DNA of 64,000 nt from Campylobacter rectus (lineage in GTDB: Bacteria > Campylobacterota > Campylobacteria > Campylobacterales > Campylobacteraceae). Made by a program: the position numbers and the translations under genes. The notes below the pieces were generated by a model. The model did not search any database and was not told where the DNA came from. It saw only the letters and a program-made list of their open reading frames with translations. Positions 44,321-52,800 of this stretch are shown piece after piece (within the stretch, counting starts at the first letter, position 1; the number at the start of each line of letters is the position of its first letter). Location of the stretch: the NCBI RefSeq assembly GCF_004803795.1, contig NZ_CP012543.1:62001-126000 (forward strand). The letters are read 5' to 3'.

Positions 44321-45190
44321 GTGAAAAGTTTGGACGAAATTTTACTCTCTTTTGACAAAAATACGCAAAATATTTTATTTCTAAACGGCAAGGGCGCTAA
44401 ACACCCCGTTTGGGACGATGCGAACGAGGTTTTCGCAAAGGCGGTGGAGCAAATTTTAGATAAAAGTCTGGGGCTGCAAAAGGGCGTGGACTATAGCAAA
44501 ACGCCTAAATTTTACGGCGCCCGGCCGCTCGCGTTTATCGGCGTGCATGCGCAGATGATCGGGCGAAAAAGCATAGGATTTTTACTCACGAGTCGTCATC
44601 TTTTGGTTAAATTTGACGCGTCGGCCGCAAATACCGATGAGGTAGCGGCGGCGTTTAGGCTAGACAAGTATCTGCAAAACGAGCTGGAAAATCTCGCGTG
44701 GCAAGAGCTGGAAAAATGCGAATTTGAAATCGAGAGCGAGATAAAGGCGGCGATGAAAAGGACGCTAAAAGCCGTTTTAAACGCTATTTTTGAGGATGGC
44801 GTCCAAAACGACGAGGATAAAATTTCCGATAAACTTTTAGAGCTCGGCCTTGGCGAAGCGTTAAAAACGCCGCTTGACGAGAGTAAGTTACTATCTAAAT
44901 CGCTCGGCGTTTTTAAGCCCAGCTCGCCGATTTTTCATAGCTTAGATAGAGCGCTTTTTGGACTCAGTAAGCCTTTTGGCGTGATACTAGACGAGCGCGG
45001 ACTCATCAGCCGCGATCTGATGGAAGAGCCGGTTTTTAGCTCGTGGGACGAGATCGGGGGCGCACAAATCGAAGTAAAAGAGGACGCCGTAATAATAGGC
45101 GAAAAAGAGCATAAGATACCTTTTGAGCTAAAAGAGAAAAAGGAAAATTTCGCCGAGTTTTTAAAATTTACGGCGGCGTTAAAAGCGTAA
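44321..45190 (+). CDS. Hypothetical protein, 289 aa, possible PH-like C-terminal domain
   Basis: GTG 44321 with AGGAGAAAAC ahead. Soluble and charged. The C-terminal part (FGVILDERGLISRDLMEEPV, SSWDEIGGAQIEVKEDAVII) has the strand pattern and WDEI element seen in bacterial PH-like domains (YdbS/YokE-like), a weak assignment. Lies 48 bases before tkt. Confidence 0.75.
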   Translation: MKSLDEILLSFDKNTQNILFLNGKGAKHPVWDDANEVFAKAVEQILDKSLGLQKGVDYSKTPKFYGARPLAFIGVHAQMIGRKSIGFLLTSRHLLVKFDASAANTDEVAAAFRLDKYLQNELENLAWQELEKCEFEIESEIKAAMKRTLKAVLNAIFEDGVQNDEDKISDKLLELGLGEALKTPLDESKLLSKSLGVFKPSSPIFHSLDRALFGLSKPFGVILDERGLISRDLMEEPVFSSWDEIGGAQIEVKEDAVIIGEKEHKIPFELKEKKENFAEFLKFTAALKA

Positions 45191-45238
45191 AATTTAAGCC
45201 AAATTTTCGTATAATCGCATAAAAACTAAGGAGAAAAA

Positions 45239-47152
45239 ATGCTAAAAAAGATGGCTGATACGATAAGGTTTTTGTGCGCGGATATGGTGCAGCAGGCAAA
45301 CAGCGGGCATCCGGGCGCGCCGATGGGGCTAGCGGACGTCATGGTCGTGCTGGCTAAATTTCTAAATCACAATCCTAAAAATCCAAACTGGCTAAACCGC
45401 GACAGGCTCGTATTTAGCGGAGGCCACGCAAGCTCGCTCGTATATAGCTTTTTGCATCTTAGCGGCTATGATCTTAGCCTTGACGATCTAAAAAACTTCC
45501 GCCAGCTGGGCTCTAAAACCCCCGGCCACCCGGAGATCCACACCAAAGGCGTCGAGGTAGCGACCGGACCTCTAGGCCAGGGCGTAGCAAACGCGGTGGG
45601 CTTTGCTATGGCGGCAAAATACGCGGCTAATCTACTAAACGAGCCTGAAAACGCCGTCATCGACCATAAAATTTACTGCCTTTGCGGCGACGGAGACTTG
45701 CAGGAGGGCATCAGCTACGAGGCCTGTGCGGTTGCGGGCAACCTGCACCTAGACAACCTCGTGCTGATCTACGACTCAAACAACATCACGATCGAGGGCG
45801 ACACGAGTATCGCTTGGAGCGAGGACGTGAAGGCTAGGTTTGAGGCTCAGGGCTGGGACGTCGCGCGTATCGACGGCCACGACTACGATCAGATCGAGTT
45901 TGCGCTCGAGCAAGCCGCGGAGAAGGAACGCCCGTATCTCATCATCGCAAACACCCGTATAGCAAAGGGCGCGGGCGAGCTAGAGGGCAGTCACCACAGC
46001 CACGGCGCGCCGCTTGGCGAGGAGATCATCAAGGCTGCTAAAATCGCAGCGGGCTTTGACCCAGAGCGTAAATTTGCTATTGACGAGGACGTGCTGATTT
46101 GTTTCCGCGCAGCTCTAGAAAAGGGCGACCTAGCCGAAGCTCAGTGGAACAAAAAAATAGAAAATCTAAGCGATGAGAGCAAAAATATGCTAAATTCGCT
46201 GCTAAATCCTGATTTTAGCAAGATAAATTTCCCTGATTTTAGCGGTAAAAAGCTAGCCACGCGCGACAGTAACGGCATCATCATGAACGAGATCGCGCGC
46301 ACGATGCCGGGCTTTATCGGCGGTAGCGCGGATCTGGCTCCGTCAAACAAAACCGAGCTAAAGGGCATGGGCGACTTCCCTAACGGCCGCAACATCCACT
46401 ACGGTATCCGCGAGCACGCTATGGCCGCGATAAACAACGCGGTCGCTAGATACGGGCTTTTCTTGCCGTTTAGCGCGACGTTTTTTATCTTTAGCGACTA
46501 TCTAAAGCCGTCTGCGCGTATCGCCTCGCTGATGAGCGTTAGGCACTTTTTTATCTTTACGCACGATAGTATCGGCGTGGGCGAGGACGGCCCGACGCAT
46601 CAGCCTATCGAGCAGCTTAGCACGCTTCGCGCGATGCCGAATTTTTACACCTTCCGCCCGGCCGACGGCAACGAAAACGCGCTTTGCTGGAAGGCGGCGT
46701 TAAATTTACGCGCTCCAAGCGCCTTCGTGCTAAGCCGCCAAGGCCTAGCTCCGCTTGAAAAAGGCGAATTTGGCGGCGTAGAAAACGGCGCATATCTGCT
46801 AAAACGCGCGCAAAACGCCAAAATCACGCTAATAGCTAGCGGTAGCGAAGTGGAGCTTTGCGTCAAGGCGGCTGAAATTTTAGCCGCTCGCGGTATCGGC
46901 GCCAACGTCGTCTCCGCGCCGTGCTTTGACCTGCTTTGCGAGCAGCCGCGCGAGTACGTGGATAAAATTTTAGATCCGCAAACCAAAATCATCGCCGTCG
47001 AAGCCGCAAGCGCGCTGGAGTGGTATAAATTTGCGGATGAAATCTACTCGATGAAGAGCTTCGGCGAGAGCGGCAAGGCGGGCGCATTGTTCGAATACTT
47101 CGGCTTCACGCCTGAAAAGATTGTGGAATTCGCGCAGGAAACGGCGAAGTAA
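45239..47152 (+). CDS. tkt: Transketolase
   Basis: 637 residues, MLKKMADTIRFLCADMVQQA. N-terminal thiamine-diphosphate domain with NSGHPGAPMGLADVM and the GDG...N motif (CGDGDLQEGISYEAC ... DSNN), middle domain with GVGEDGPTHQPIEQL, C-terminal domain. Moves two-carbon units in the non-oxidative pentose phosphate pathway. TATAAT at 45210-45215 and AAGGAG before the start. Confidence 0.96.
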   Translation: MLKKMADTIRFLCADMVQQANSGHPGAPMGLADVMVVLAKFLNHNPKNPNWLNRDRLVFSGGHASSLVYSFLHLSGYDLSLDDLKNFRQLGSKTPGHPEIHTKGVEVATGPLGQGVANAVGFAMAAKYAANLLNEPENAVIDHKIYCLCGDGDLQEGISYEACAVAGNLHLDNLVLIYDSNNITIEGDTSIAWSEDVKARFEAQGWDVARIDGHDYDQIEFALEQAAEKERPYLIIANTRIAKGAGELEGSHHSHGAPLGEEIIKAAKIAAGFDPERKFAIDEDVLICFRAALEKGDLAEAQWNKKIENLSDESKNMLNSLLNPDFSKINFPDFSGKKLATRDSNGIIMNEIARTMPGFIGGSADLAPSNKTELKGMGDFPNGRNIHYGIREHAMAAINNAVARYGLFLPFSATFFIFSDYLKPSARIASLMSVRHFFIFTHDSIGVGEDGPTHQPIEQLSTLRAMPNFYTFRPADGNENALCWKAALNLRAPSAFVLSRQGLAPLEKGEFGGVENGAYLLKRAQNAKITLIASGSEVELCVKAAEILAARGIGANVVSAPCFDLLCEQPREYVDKILDPQTKIIAVEAASALEWYKFADEIYSMKSFGESGKAGALFEYFGFTPEKIVEFAQETAK

Positions 47153-47592
47153 ATTTAGCCTCTTAAATTTGACGGGTTAGGCTAAGGCTACGGCCGTCAA
47201 ATTTGAGGACAATATCGCTGTTTCGGGTGCAAATTTAATGACTCTTGACGGGCGAGACCCGCATCAAATTTACGCGGTTTGCTCGCGACAAAATCAAATT
47301 TATAAAAAGGAAAAGTTTGCAAAAATATAGGCAAAAGGCAGGGCGATTCGCCGACGAAAATTTCATCTTAAATTTAGTTCGCGGCGCGGGTAAATTTGAT
47401 ACCAAAAAATGAACTTCTAAGCATGAAAAATAGCGTAAATTTCGTCAAATTTTACAGCAAATTCGACGTTACCGCAAAGCTAAACGTAAAAAACAAATTT
47501 AGCGTAGAAAATTCAGCCGAACAAATTTACGCTCAAGATAAAATCAAATTTAGTGCGCAAAATGCGATTAAATTTAATCAAAAGGCCGCGTG
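47153..47592. other. Gap with an AAATTT-rich open frame before uppP
   Basis: 440 bases. A frame from TTG 47396 to 47593 (65 codons, MIPKNELLSMKNSVNFVKFY...) is open and overlaps the uppP start, but its residues are almost entirely what AAATTT repeats encode (KF, NF, KI). I do not count it as a gene, but see the finding on extended frames. Confidence 0.5.
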
Positions 47593-48387
47593 ATGGAGCT
47601 TTCGCATATCATCGTTTTGGCCCTAGTTCAGGGCATTAGCGAGTTTTTGCCGATCTCTAGCTCGGCGCATCTCGTGCTCGTGCCAAAGCTGCTTGGCTGG
47701 GCGGATCAAGGGCTAGCATTTGACGTTGCCGTTCACGTAGGCACGCTCGCGGCGATACTTTTTTATTTTAAAGACAGGCTTGCGGGGCTTATGCGAGATT
47801 TTTTCGCGTCTATCGCGCAGCGCGAGAAGGTCGGCGACAGCACGCTCGTGTGGTCGGTCGGCTTTGCGACCGTGCCGGTGGGGCTTTTTGGCCTAGCGTT
47901 TAACGACGCCATCGAGCAGTACGCTAGAAACGGACTCGTGATCGCGGCGATGACGATAATTTTCGGTATCGCGCTCTACGTCGCGGACAAAAAATCAGGC
48001 CTAAAAACCGAATACGATATGACGATCAAGCTCGCTCTCATCGTGGGTCTAGCGCAGGCGATCGCGCTCGTGCCGGGCGTTTCGCGCTCGGGAGTGACGA
48101 TGACGGCGGCGCTTATGCTTGGCTTTAGCCACAAAGCAAGCGCGAATTTCTCGTTTTTGCTCTCGATCCCGGTGATCGTGCTAGCAGGCGGACTCGAGGC
48201 GGTGAAACTAATAAAAAACCCAGACGCGCTGCCTTGGAGCGACCTTGCTATCGGCGCGGCGGTTAGCGGCCTTAGCGCGTATCTGTGCGTGCGGCTGTTT
48301 ATGGCGCTGATCGCGCGAGCCAGTATGCTGCCGTTTGTGATTTACCGCATGATTTTGGGCGTATTTTTGTTTGTGATGTTTTTATAA
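47593..48387 (+). CDS. uppP: Undecaprenyl-diphosphatase
   Basis: 264 residues, MELSHIIVLALVQGISEFLP. The BacA/UppP motifs are present: QGISEFLPISSSAHL near the N-terminus and PGVSRSGVTMTAALMLG around residue 160; about seven membrane helices. Recycles the lipid carrier for peptidoglycan and glycan synthesis. ATG 47593 is favoured over GTG 47590 by spacing from AAAGG (47582-47586). Confidence 0.95.
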   Translation: MELSHIIVLALVQGISEFLPISSSAHLVLVPKLLGWADQGLAFDVAVHVGTLAAILFYFKDRLAGLMRDFFASIAQREKVGDSTLVWSVGFATVPVGLFGLAFNDAIEQYARNGLVIAAMTIIFGIALYVADKKSGLKTEYDMTIKLALIVGLAQAIALVPGVSRSGVTMTAALMLGFSHKASANFSFLLSIPVIVLAGGLEAVKLIKNPDALPWSDLAIGAAVSGLSAYLCVRLFMALIARASMLPFVIYRMILGVFLFVMFL

Positions 48388-48461
48388 AGACAGCCGAATT
48401 TGGGCTCAAATTTGAGGTTTGCGGTCCAAATTCGCTTTGTAAATTTAAAGCGCAAATTTGA

Positions 48462-48599
48462 CTAAGACGGGTCAAAATTTAGCTTTTCTAAAACCTCTTT
48501 TATCCTTGCGCTTCTGCTCTCTACACTGGAGGAACGACAAATAGTGGTGCAGTCTATTAAATCTAGTTCTAATTCATCTCTGTAATCTAACTTCTTCAT
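48462..48599 (-). CDS. Possible small ORF, 45 aa, divergent from the repressor
   Basis: MKKLDYRDELELDLIDCTTI to LEKLNFDPS, starting 10 bases from operator 1 and facing away from the 48684 repressor gene. Acidic, two Cys, no family recognised. Upstream bases give only a weak RBS (TTGGTT). Plausible as a regulated small gene or a remnant. Confidence 0.4.
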   Translation of the reverse strand: MKKLDYRDELELDLIDCTTICRSSSVESRSARIKEVLEKLNFDPS

Positions 48600-48608
48600 A
48601 ACCAAATC

Positions 48609-48665
48609 TTACTTAAAGTAATTTGATTTTTTTAAGAAAAAGTTATAAAATCTTACCTCAAGTAA
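48609..48665 (+). promoter_or_regulatory. Paired operators and promoter of the HipA-like module
   Basis: TTACTTAAAGTAA (48609-48621) and TTACCTCAAGTAA (48653-48665) are near-palindromes of one consensus, each preceded by AAATC, with 44 bases between equivalent positions (four helical turns). TTATAAAAT (48643-48651) between them is a -10 box. This is a typical autorepressed promoter for the XRE gene at 48684. Confidence 0.7.
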
Positions 48666-48683
48666 TTTTTTTGGAAGTAAAAA

Positions 48684-49130
48684 ATGAAAACATTTGCACA
48701 AAAAATAGATGAGTTGCTAAAAGAAAAAGACATTAATACTATACAGCTAGCCGATATTTTAAGCGTTTCGCAGTCATTGGTTGGCCAGTGGTTATTGGGG
48801 CAAAAAAATACAACAAAATTTTTAGCACCTCTGTCAAAATTTTCTGGCTACCCTATTGAATATTTTGTAAATGACAACATAGAAACCCCCGATCAAATAA
48901 TTAACAATATAAAAGACGACAAAAACGACAGACAAAAGGCAATAGAGGGCGCGATATACGTTTGTAGATACGACAATGAGCTACTGGTTAAAAGATTTAA
49001 AAAACGCCCGCATTTCGCGCTAATAAGTGATAATAGAGACTACGAGCCGATAAAAATCGAAGAGGATTTAAGCATTGAGATTTTAGGCCGCGTAGCCCTT
49101 TGCTACTCCATAAATTCAAAGAGGTTTTAG
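48684..49130 (+). CDS. XRE repressor with truncated S24-like C-terminal domain
   Basis: 148 residues. HTH at about 17-45 (NTIQLADILSVSQSLVGQWL). The C-terminal 60 residues (GAIYVCRYDNELLVKRFKKR, LISDNRDYEPIKIEEDLSIE, ILGRVALCY) match the end of LexA/CI-type S24 domains including the region of the catalytic Lys (VKR). The segment that should carry the catalytic Ser (usually 60-70 residues between HTH and this part) is missing, so self-cleavage should be impossible. Probably represses the module from the paired operators. Confidence 0.8.
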   Translation: MKTFAQKIDELLKEKDINTIQLADILSVSQSLVGQWLLGQKNTTKFLAPLSKFSGYPIEYFVNDNIETPDQIINNIKDDKNDRQKAIEGAIYVCRYDNELLVKRFKKRPHFALISDNRDYEPIKIEEDLSIEILGRVALCYSINSKRF

Positions 49131-49149
49131 AGGTAGGGAAGGACAGCAA

Positions 49150-49941
49150 GTGATAAAACGGCTTGAGATAAAAGATGTATTAGAAACAGCAGACTATGGG
49201 GCTACTGCACCCGTATGGGTGCGGGCTAGTGATAATAAAATTTATCTTTTAAAATTCAGGCACGAACAAAACGCCGAAAAGGACATATCTAATTTTAACG
49301 AATTTTTGGCTTTTATGCTTATGCGAGAGCTGGGACTTAGAATATACAAGTATAATATTGCTTTTATCACTATTAATGAGTCGTCTTTGCAGTTATTTAG
49401 TGGCAAAGTTTCTGCAGAAAGCCAGTTGAATGCTAATGGGTCGTTAGGAACAAATATCGGCATCTTAAAAATTGACGGTGCTCAAAAATTTACTTTTTCA
49501 GACATCAGCAAGATGCCCAAAAGCCTCATAAAGAGGATTGCGAACATCGACAATATTATGATGAATTCTGACAGGACTCAGGACAACACCAATATTCTTT
49601 ACAACCCAAAAACTAAAAAATACTCCCCTATTGATTTTGGCCTGTCGTTGTTGAGCCATAGGGTATATGAAAAAATCAAAAATGGCGAGCAAATAGGCGA
49701 AATGTATATGAATTGGACGGCAGGAGATGTTACAAAAGATAGGTATTATATTTTTAAAAACCAAAATAAATTAAATTTTAATAAGAATTACAATACTATA
49801 ATCACGATGATAGACGGCATATTGGCACAATGCCCTAGCGAGTGGGAGGTTTTGCAGTATGCTAACGAGATAAAGCAAATAATCGCGATGCGTATATTGA
49901 CCGATACGTTTAAAGGGGCTTGCCCTTGTTATGATTTTTAG
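49150..49941 (+). CDS. HipA-like kinase (HipA_2 type)
   Basis: 263 residues from GTG 49150. N-terminal part APVWVRASDNKIYLLKFRHE ... NEFLAFMLMRELGLRIYKYN is the nucleotide-binding lobe pattern of HipA-like kinases; IANIDNIMMNSDRTQDNTNI then YSPIDFGLSL give the catalytic NxD/DxxxN loop and the metal-binding Asp. Much shorter than HipA toxins (about 440) and without the HipA N-terminal domain. The proteins of this type are usually encoded next to DUF3037 genes, as here. Confidence 0.8.
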   Translation: MIKRLEIKDVLETADYGATAPVWVRASDNKIYLLKFRHEQNAEKDISNFNEFLAFMLMRELGLRIYKYNIAFITINESSLQLFSGKVSAESQLNANGSLGTNIGILKIDGAQKFTFSDISKMPKSLIKRIANIDNIMMNSDRTQDNTNILYNPKTKKYSPIDFGLSLLSHRVYEKIKNGEQIGEMYMNWTAGDVTKDRYYIFKNQNKLNFNKNYNTIITMIDGILAQCPSEWEVLQYANEIKQIIAMRILTDTFKGACPCYDF

Positions 49942-49950
49942 GGTAATAAA

Positions 49951-50691
49951 ATGAAACTTGCAAAATACAAAGTTATTCATTGGTATATGGATAAATTATC
50001 GCTTGAATTTTTAAATATCGGCGTGGTCATATTTGACGATACCGTCTTTAAATTTGAACTCGTAAGCGACGAAATCATAAAAAGAATGGGCGTGTCGCCA
50101 TTTATAAACAAAAGAGTGCTTGCATATACAGTTGATTACATTAACGCTCTATTGTCGGGGGTATCAAGCGAAAAAGAGCTAGAACAGGCACTATCAAAAG
50201 AATATTTTGACAATTTTAGGTTTAGCCAGACGCAGTTTTTCCACGCTTTTGACAATATGGAGAATGAGCTAAATGAGCTATTTTATCGATACATCTATTA
50301 CAAATTCGGAACAAAGCGCGATAAGCCCCAAGGTATCAATAGAGAGCATATAAAAGAAGCGGTTAGAGAGTTAGCAGATAAAGAATTTAAAAATAGCATA
50401 AAGATCAAAAAAAGAGACGGGTTTGATTTTAGTCTAATAGTAAAAGACAGAGAATACCCGTCAATCTTAGGCAGCATAGAGAACAAAGAGGATATTGGGC
50501 GCGCATTCAACCGCCAATTAGAAATACCTAACTTTAGCGGCATATATGGCATTACTACACCAGAGCTCAGAATTACCAACAAGACCGCAATGTTTAAAGA
50601 CGCCCTTTTAAAGGTAGGGTATGAGCCCATACAGTTTGCGGATAAAGATCAGATATACGATAGCCTAGAAAAACTATTAGGCGTGGCTTAA
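49951..50691 (+). CDS. DUF3037-type protein
   Basis: 246 residues, MKLAKYKVIHWYMDKLSLEF then LNIGVVIFDDTVFKFELVSD; the F/LNIGVV segment is the DUF3037 hallmark. Nine bases after the kinase, so co-translated. Function unknown; association with HipA_2-type kinases suggests a partner or substrate of the kinase. C-terminal half is lysine-rich with an AT-rich codon choice unlike the flanking housekeeping genes. Confidence 0.78.
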   Translation: MKLAKYKVIHWYMDKLSLEFLNIGVVIFDDTVFKFELVSDEIIKRMGVSPFINKRVLAYTVDYINALLSGVSSEKELEQALSKEYFDNFRFSQTQFFHAFDNMENELNELFYRYIYYKFGTKRDKPQGINREHIKEAVRELADKEFKNSIKIKKRDGFDFSLIVKDREYPSILGSIENKEDIGRAFNRQLEIPNFSGIYGITTPELRITNKTAMFKDALLKVGYEPIQFADKDQIYDSLEKLLGVA

Positions 50692-50696
50692 TTTTC

Positions 50697-50897
50697 GTGT
50701 TAAAATTTGTTGCGGCTATCCTCGTGATAGCCTCCCCTCTTTTCGCCTTCTCCGGCAAAGCCGTCTCTATTCACGACGGCGACACGATCACGGCACTTCA
50801 AGGCAAACAGCAAATCAAAATTAGATTATTCGGTATCGACGCGCTCGAGTTGAAACAACTCTACGGCAAAAAATCAAAGCGGTTTCTTTCAATTTAA
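50697..50897 (+). pseudogene. Truncated staphylococcal-nuclease-like gene
   Basis: From GTG 50697: signal peptide (MLKFVAAILVIASPLFAFS), then GKAVSIHDGDTITAL and IKIRLFGIDALELKQLYGKK, the start of an SNase fold with its DGD and RL(F)GID motifs. It stops after 66 residues; the catalytic ERYGR-type region is absent. A 3' fragment of something else follows. Confidence 0.7.
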
Positions 50898-51562
50898 TTA
50901 CAAGGAAAATTGCAGAAGTCAAAAACTAAAATATATATTAAGGTTGGATAGATCAGGTACGAGATAAAAAGCCGGATATCAGACGGCTAGATTGTATTGC
51001 GCAAGAGATAGAACCATTAAAAGGATTAAATTTGGATGACGATTTCATAACCAAAAACGAAGCCTTAAAAGATCCCAATAATATCGATATACTCATTTTT
51101 TTCACAAAGTAAAATGGGATTAATGATAGCCAACAAGGCAAATTTAAGAGCAATCTACTTTTAAAAACATCTCGTCGGCATTGCTATTTTTTATTTTACA
51201 TATAATGGGCTTTTTCTAAAATATATCTCGTTTCATACGGCAAATTTTCGCGTTTTTTCTAGCGCACGAATGCATAAAGCATAAAAACGCGCAATCCCTT
51301 ATGCTTTCTTCTCAAAATACCCTTTTGCTACTTTTTATTAATTTTTTTAGCTCTGCTTCGCTTGCAGTTTGGGTACTATATATCATTTTGGCTGATTTTT
51401 TTAGATAGTCGGCCAAATAGTCAGCAAAAAATCGCCGCTGCGAGTTTCTTTTGGTTTCTTTTTATTGTCGTAAGTTTATGTAAAAATGCTTTAAATTATC
51501 GTTAAAAACGGGATTTTATTGCTGTAACTTGCGGGGGGGGGTCTGTGTGTTTCTTGAAGTGG
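50898..51562. other. Decayed DNA with a gene fragment and a G9 tract
   Basis: About 660 bases. Bases 50944-51112 are open and read GWIDQVRDKKPDIRRLDCIA to NNIDILIFFTK, which looks like the C-terminus of an unidentified protein. A run of nine G (51533-51541) lies 22 bases from the tRNA. No intact gene. Confidence 0.5.
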
Positions 51563-51651
51563 TGGCAGATGGGAAGGGATTTGAACCCTCGAAGGCTATT
51601 CACCTTACACGCGTTCCAGGCGTGCTCCTTCAACCGCTCGGACACCCATCT
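51563..51651 (-). tRNA. tRNA-Ser (anticodon GGA)
   Basis: On the minus strand AGATGGG (51645-51651) pairs with CCCATCT (51567-51573); the D arm TCCGAGCGGTTGAAGGA, anticodon arm CACGCCTGGAACGCGTG with anticodon GGA, a long variable arm typical of Ser, and T arm GAGGGTTCAAATCCCTT follow. Discriminator G and encoded CCA (51563-51565). TATAAT on the minus strand (51663-51668) is the promoter -10 box. Confidence 0.96.
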
Positions 51652-51828
51652 ATGAAGCCTGGATTATAGCTAAAATTTAATAAGCTAAAACTTAGGTTTG
51701 AAATTTAGTCAAGTTTTTACGGCAGCGTCAAATTTGAGCGTGCATAAGGACTTTAGCGTCATAAAGGTGCAGGTTAGCTCGCAAATCCGTCAAATTTGCC
51801 GCCAAATTTAGCCTAAATTTGAGCAAAT

Positions 51829-52659
51829 TTATCCGCGCTTACCCAGAGCGAAAACAAACATCCTGCACGCCTCGCGAAACGGTTTTATCCAGCTCATCAC
51901 GCGTCCAACTAACCCCCAGCGGTGTTTGTACATATTCATCATCGTGCCGATTTCCAGGCACTTTATGCGCTCTTTATCCCACGCCTCGACCTCGTCCGCG
52001 CCCGCGATACCCATCTTGATTTTTACCTCCTCTTTCATAAATTTTAGCGTGTCGTGTTTGCGTGTATTCATTTTTGTCGCGAAGTCGTTGAGTAGATCGA
52101 CCAGCACCAGCCCGCTAAATCGCGCCGCCAAATTTAAGAAAAACTCCCGAAAAATCGGCTTTTCAAAAAACATCGACACGCCTTCTAGCACGAAAACAAA
52201 CTCCTCTCCCGCGTGCTTTGCGGCCAGCTCATCCATCCACGCAGTCTCTAACATCGAGCAGGGTAGGCCGTAGTTTCGCGGCGCTTTGGGTACGAGCTTG
52301 TCGCGAAGGGCTATGACGTCGGGTAGATCAAGGTCATAAAAGGTCGCCTCGGGGCAAAGAGGAGCTAGCCGCAGGGGTCTGGTATCAAGCCCCGCGCCAA
52401 GCTGCACGATGACGGCGCTCGGGTGCGTGCGGGTAAATTTTACTATCCAATCGTCGAAAAACCTCGCCCGTATGGCTACGCCGACCCTGCTTAGCTTTGA
52501 GCGGTCAAATTTAGCGAAATCATACTCGATGCGGTTTACGACGTCCTTTGAAAACTCGTCTTTTAAAATCGGCTCGGGGTGCTTGTTTTCGAGGCTTCTA
52601 AGGTATAAATTTATGAGCAGAGTCTCTGAAACGGCATCGGTAAAAGCGATCTTTTCCAT
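51829..52659 (-). CDS. Class I SAM methyltransferase, leucine-carboxyl-methyltransferase-like (LCM/PPM family)
   Basis: 276 residues from ATG 52659 (AAGGAG seven bases upstream; a longer frame to 52707 lacks this RBS). The SAM motif is VIVQLGAGLDTRPLRL (about residue 85-100), followed by FYDLDLPDVIALR and FVLEGVSMFFEKP, the three blocks of the LCM/Ppm1-like group. In bacteria such enzymes methylate varied small molecules or polyketide precursors; substrate here unknown. Confidence 0.85.
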   Translation of the reverse strand: MEKIAFTDAVSETLLINLYLRSLENKHPEPILKDEFSKDVVNRIEYDFAKFDRSKLSRVGVAIRARFFDDWIVKFTRTHPSAVIVQLGAGLDTRPLRLAPLCPEATFYDLDLPDVIALRDKLVPKAPRNYGLPCSMLETAWMDELAAKHAGEEFVFVLEGVSMFFEKPIFREFFLNLAARFSGLVLVDLLNDFATKMNTRKHDTLKFMKEEVKIKMGIAGADEVEAWDKERIKCLEIGTMMNMYKHRWGLVGRVMSWIKPFREACRMFVFALGKRG

Positions 52660-52764
52660 CTCTTTTTCTCCTTTATTTTGATAATCTTTATAGAAATTGT
52701 AGTGCAAATAGATTTAAAATTTTATAAATTTCTATGTTTAACGCGTCGTTAATGCAATGTCGTT

Positions 52765-52770
52765 TATAAT
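52765..52770 (+). promoter_or_regulatory. -10 box of thiD
   Basis: TATAAT 31 bases before the thiD ATG, followed by AAAAGGC as RBS. No TPP riboswitch is recognisable in the leader. Confidence 0.6.
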
Positions 52771-52800
52771 ACGGCTTTCAAAAACGAAAAAAGGCAAAAA

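Noticed and set aside
47396-47593. 65-codon frame overlapping the uppP start
   Set aside because: Almost pure AAATTT translation (KF/NF/KI); kept only as part of the extended-frame finding.
51563-51660. att site duplication at tRNA-Ser
   Set aside because: I found no second copy of the tRNA 3' end in the uppP-tRNA interval.
52708-52800. TPP riboswitch upstream of thiD
   Set aside because: The 5' leader after the TATAAT box is only about 25 bases and contains no THI-box sequence.
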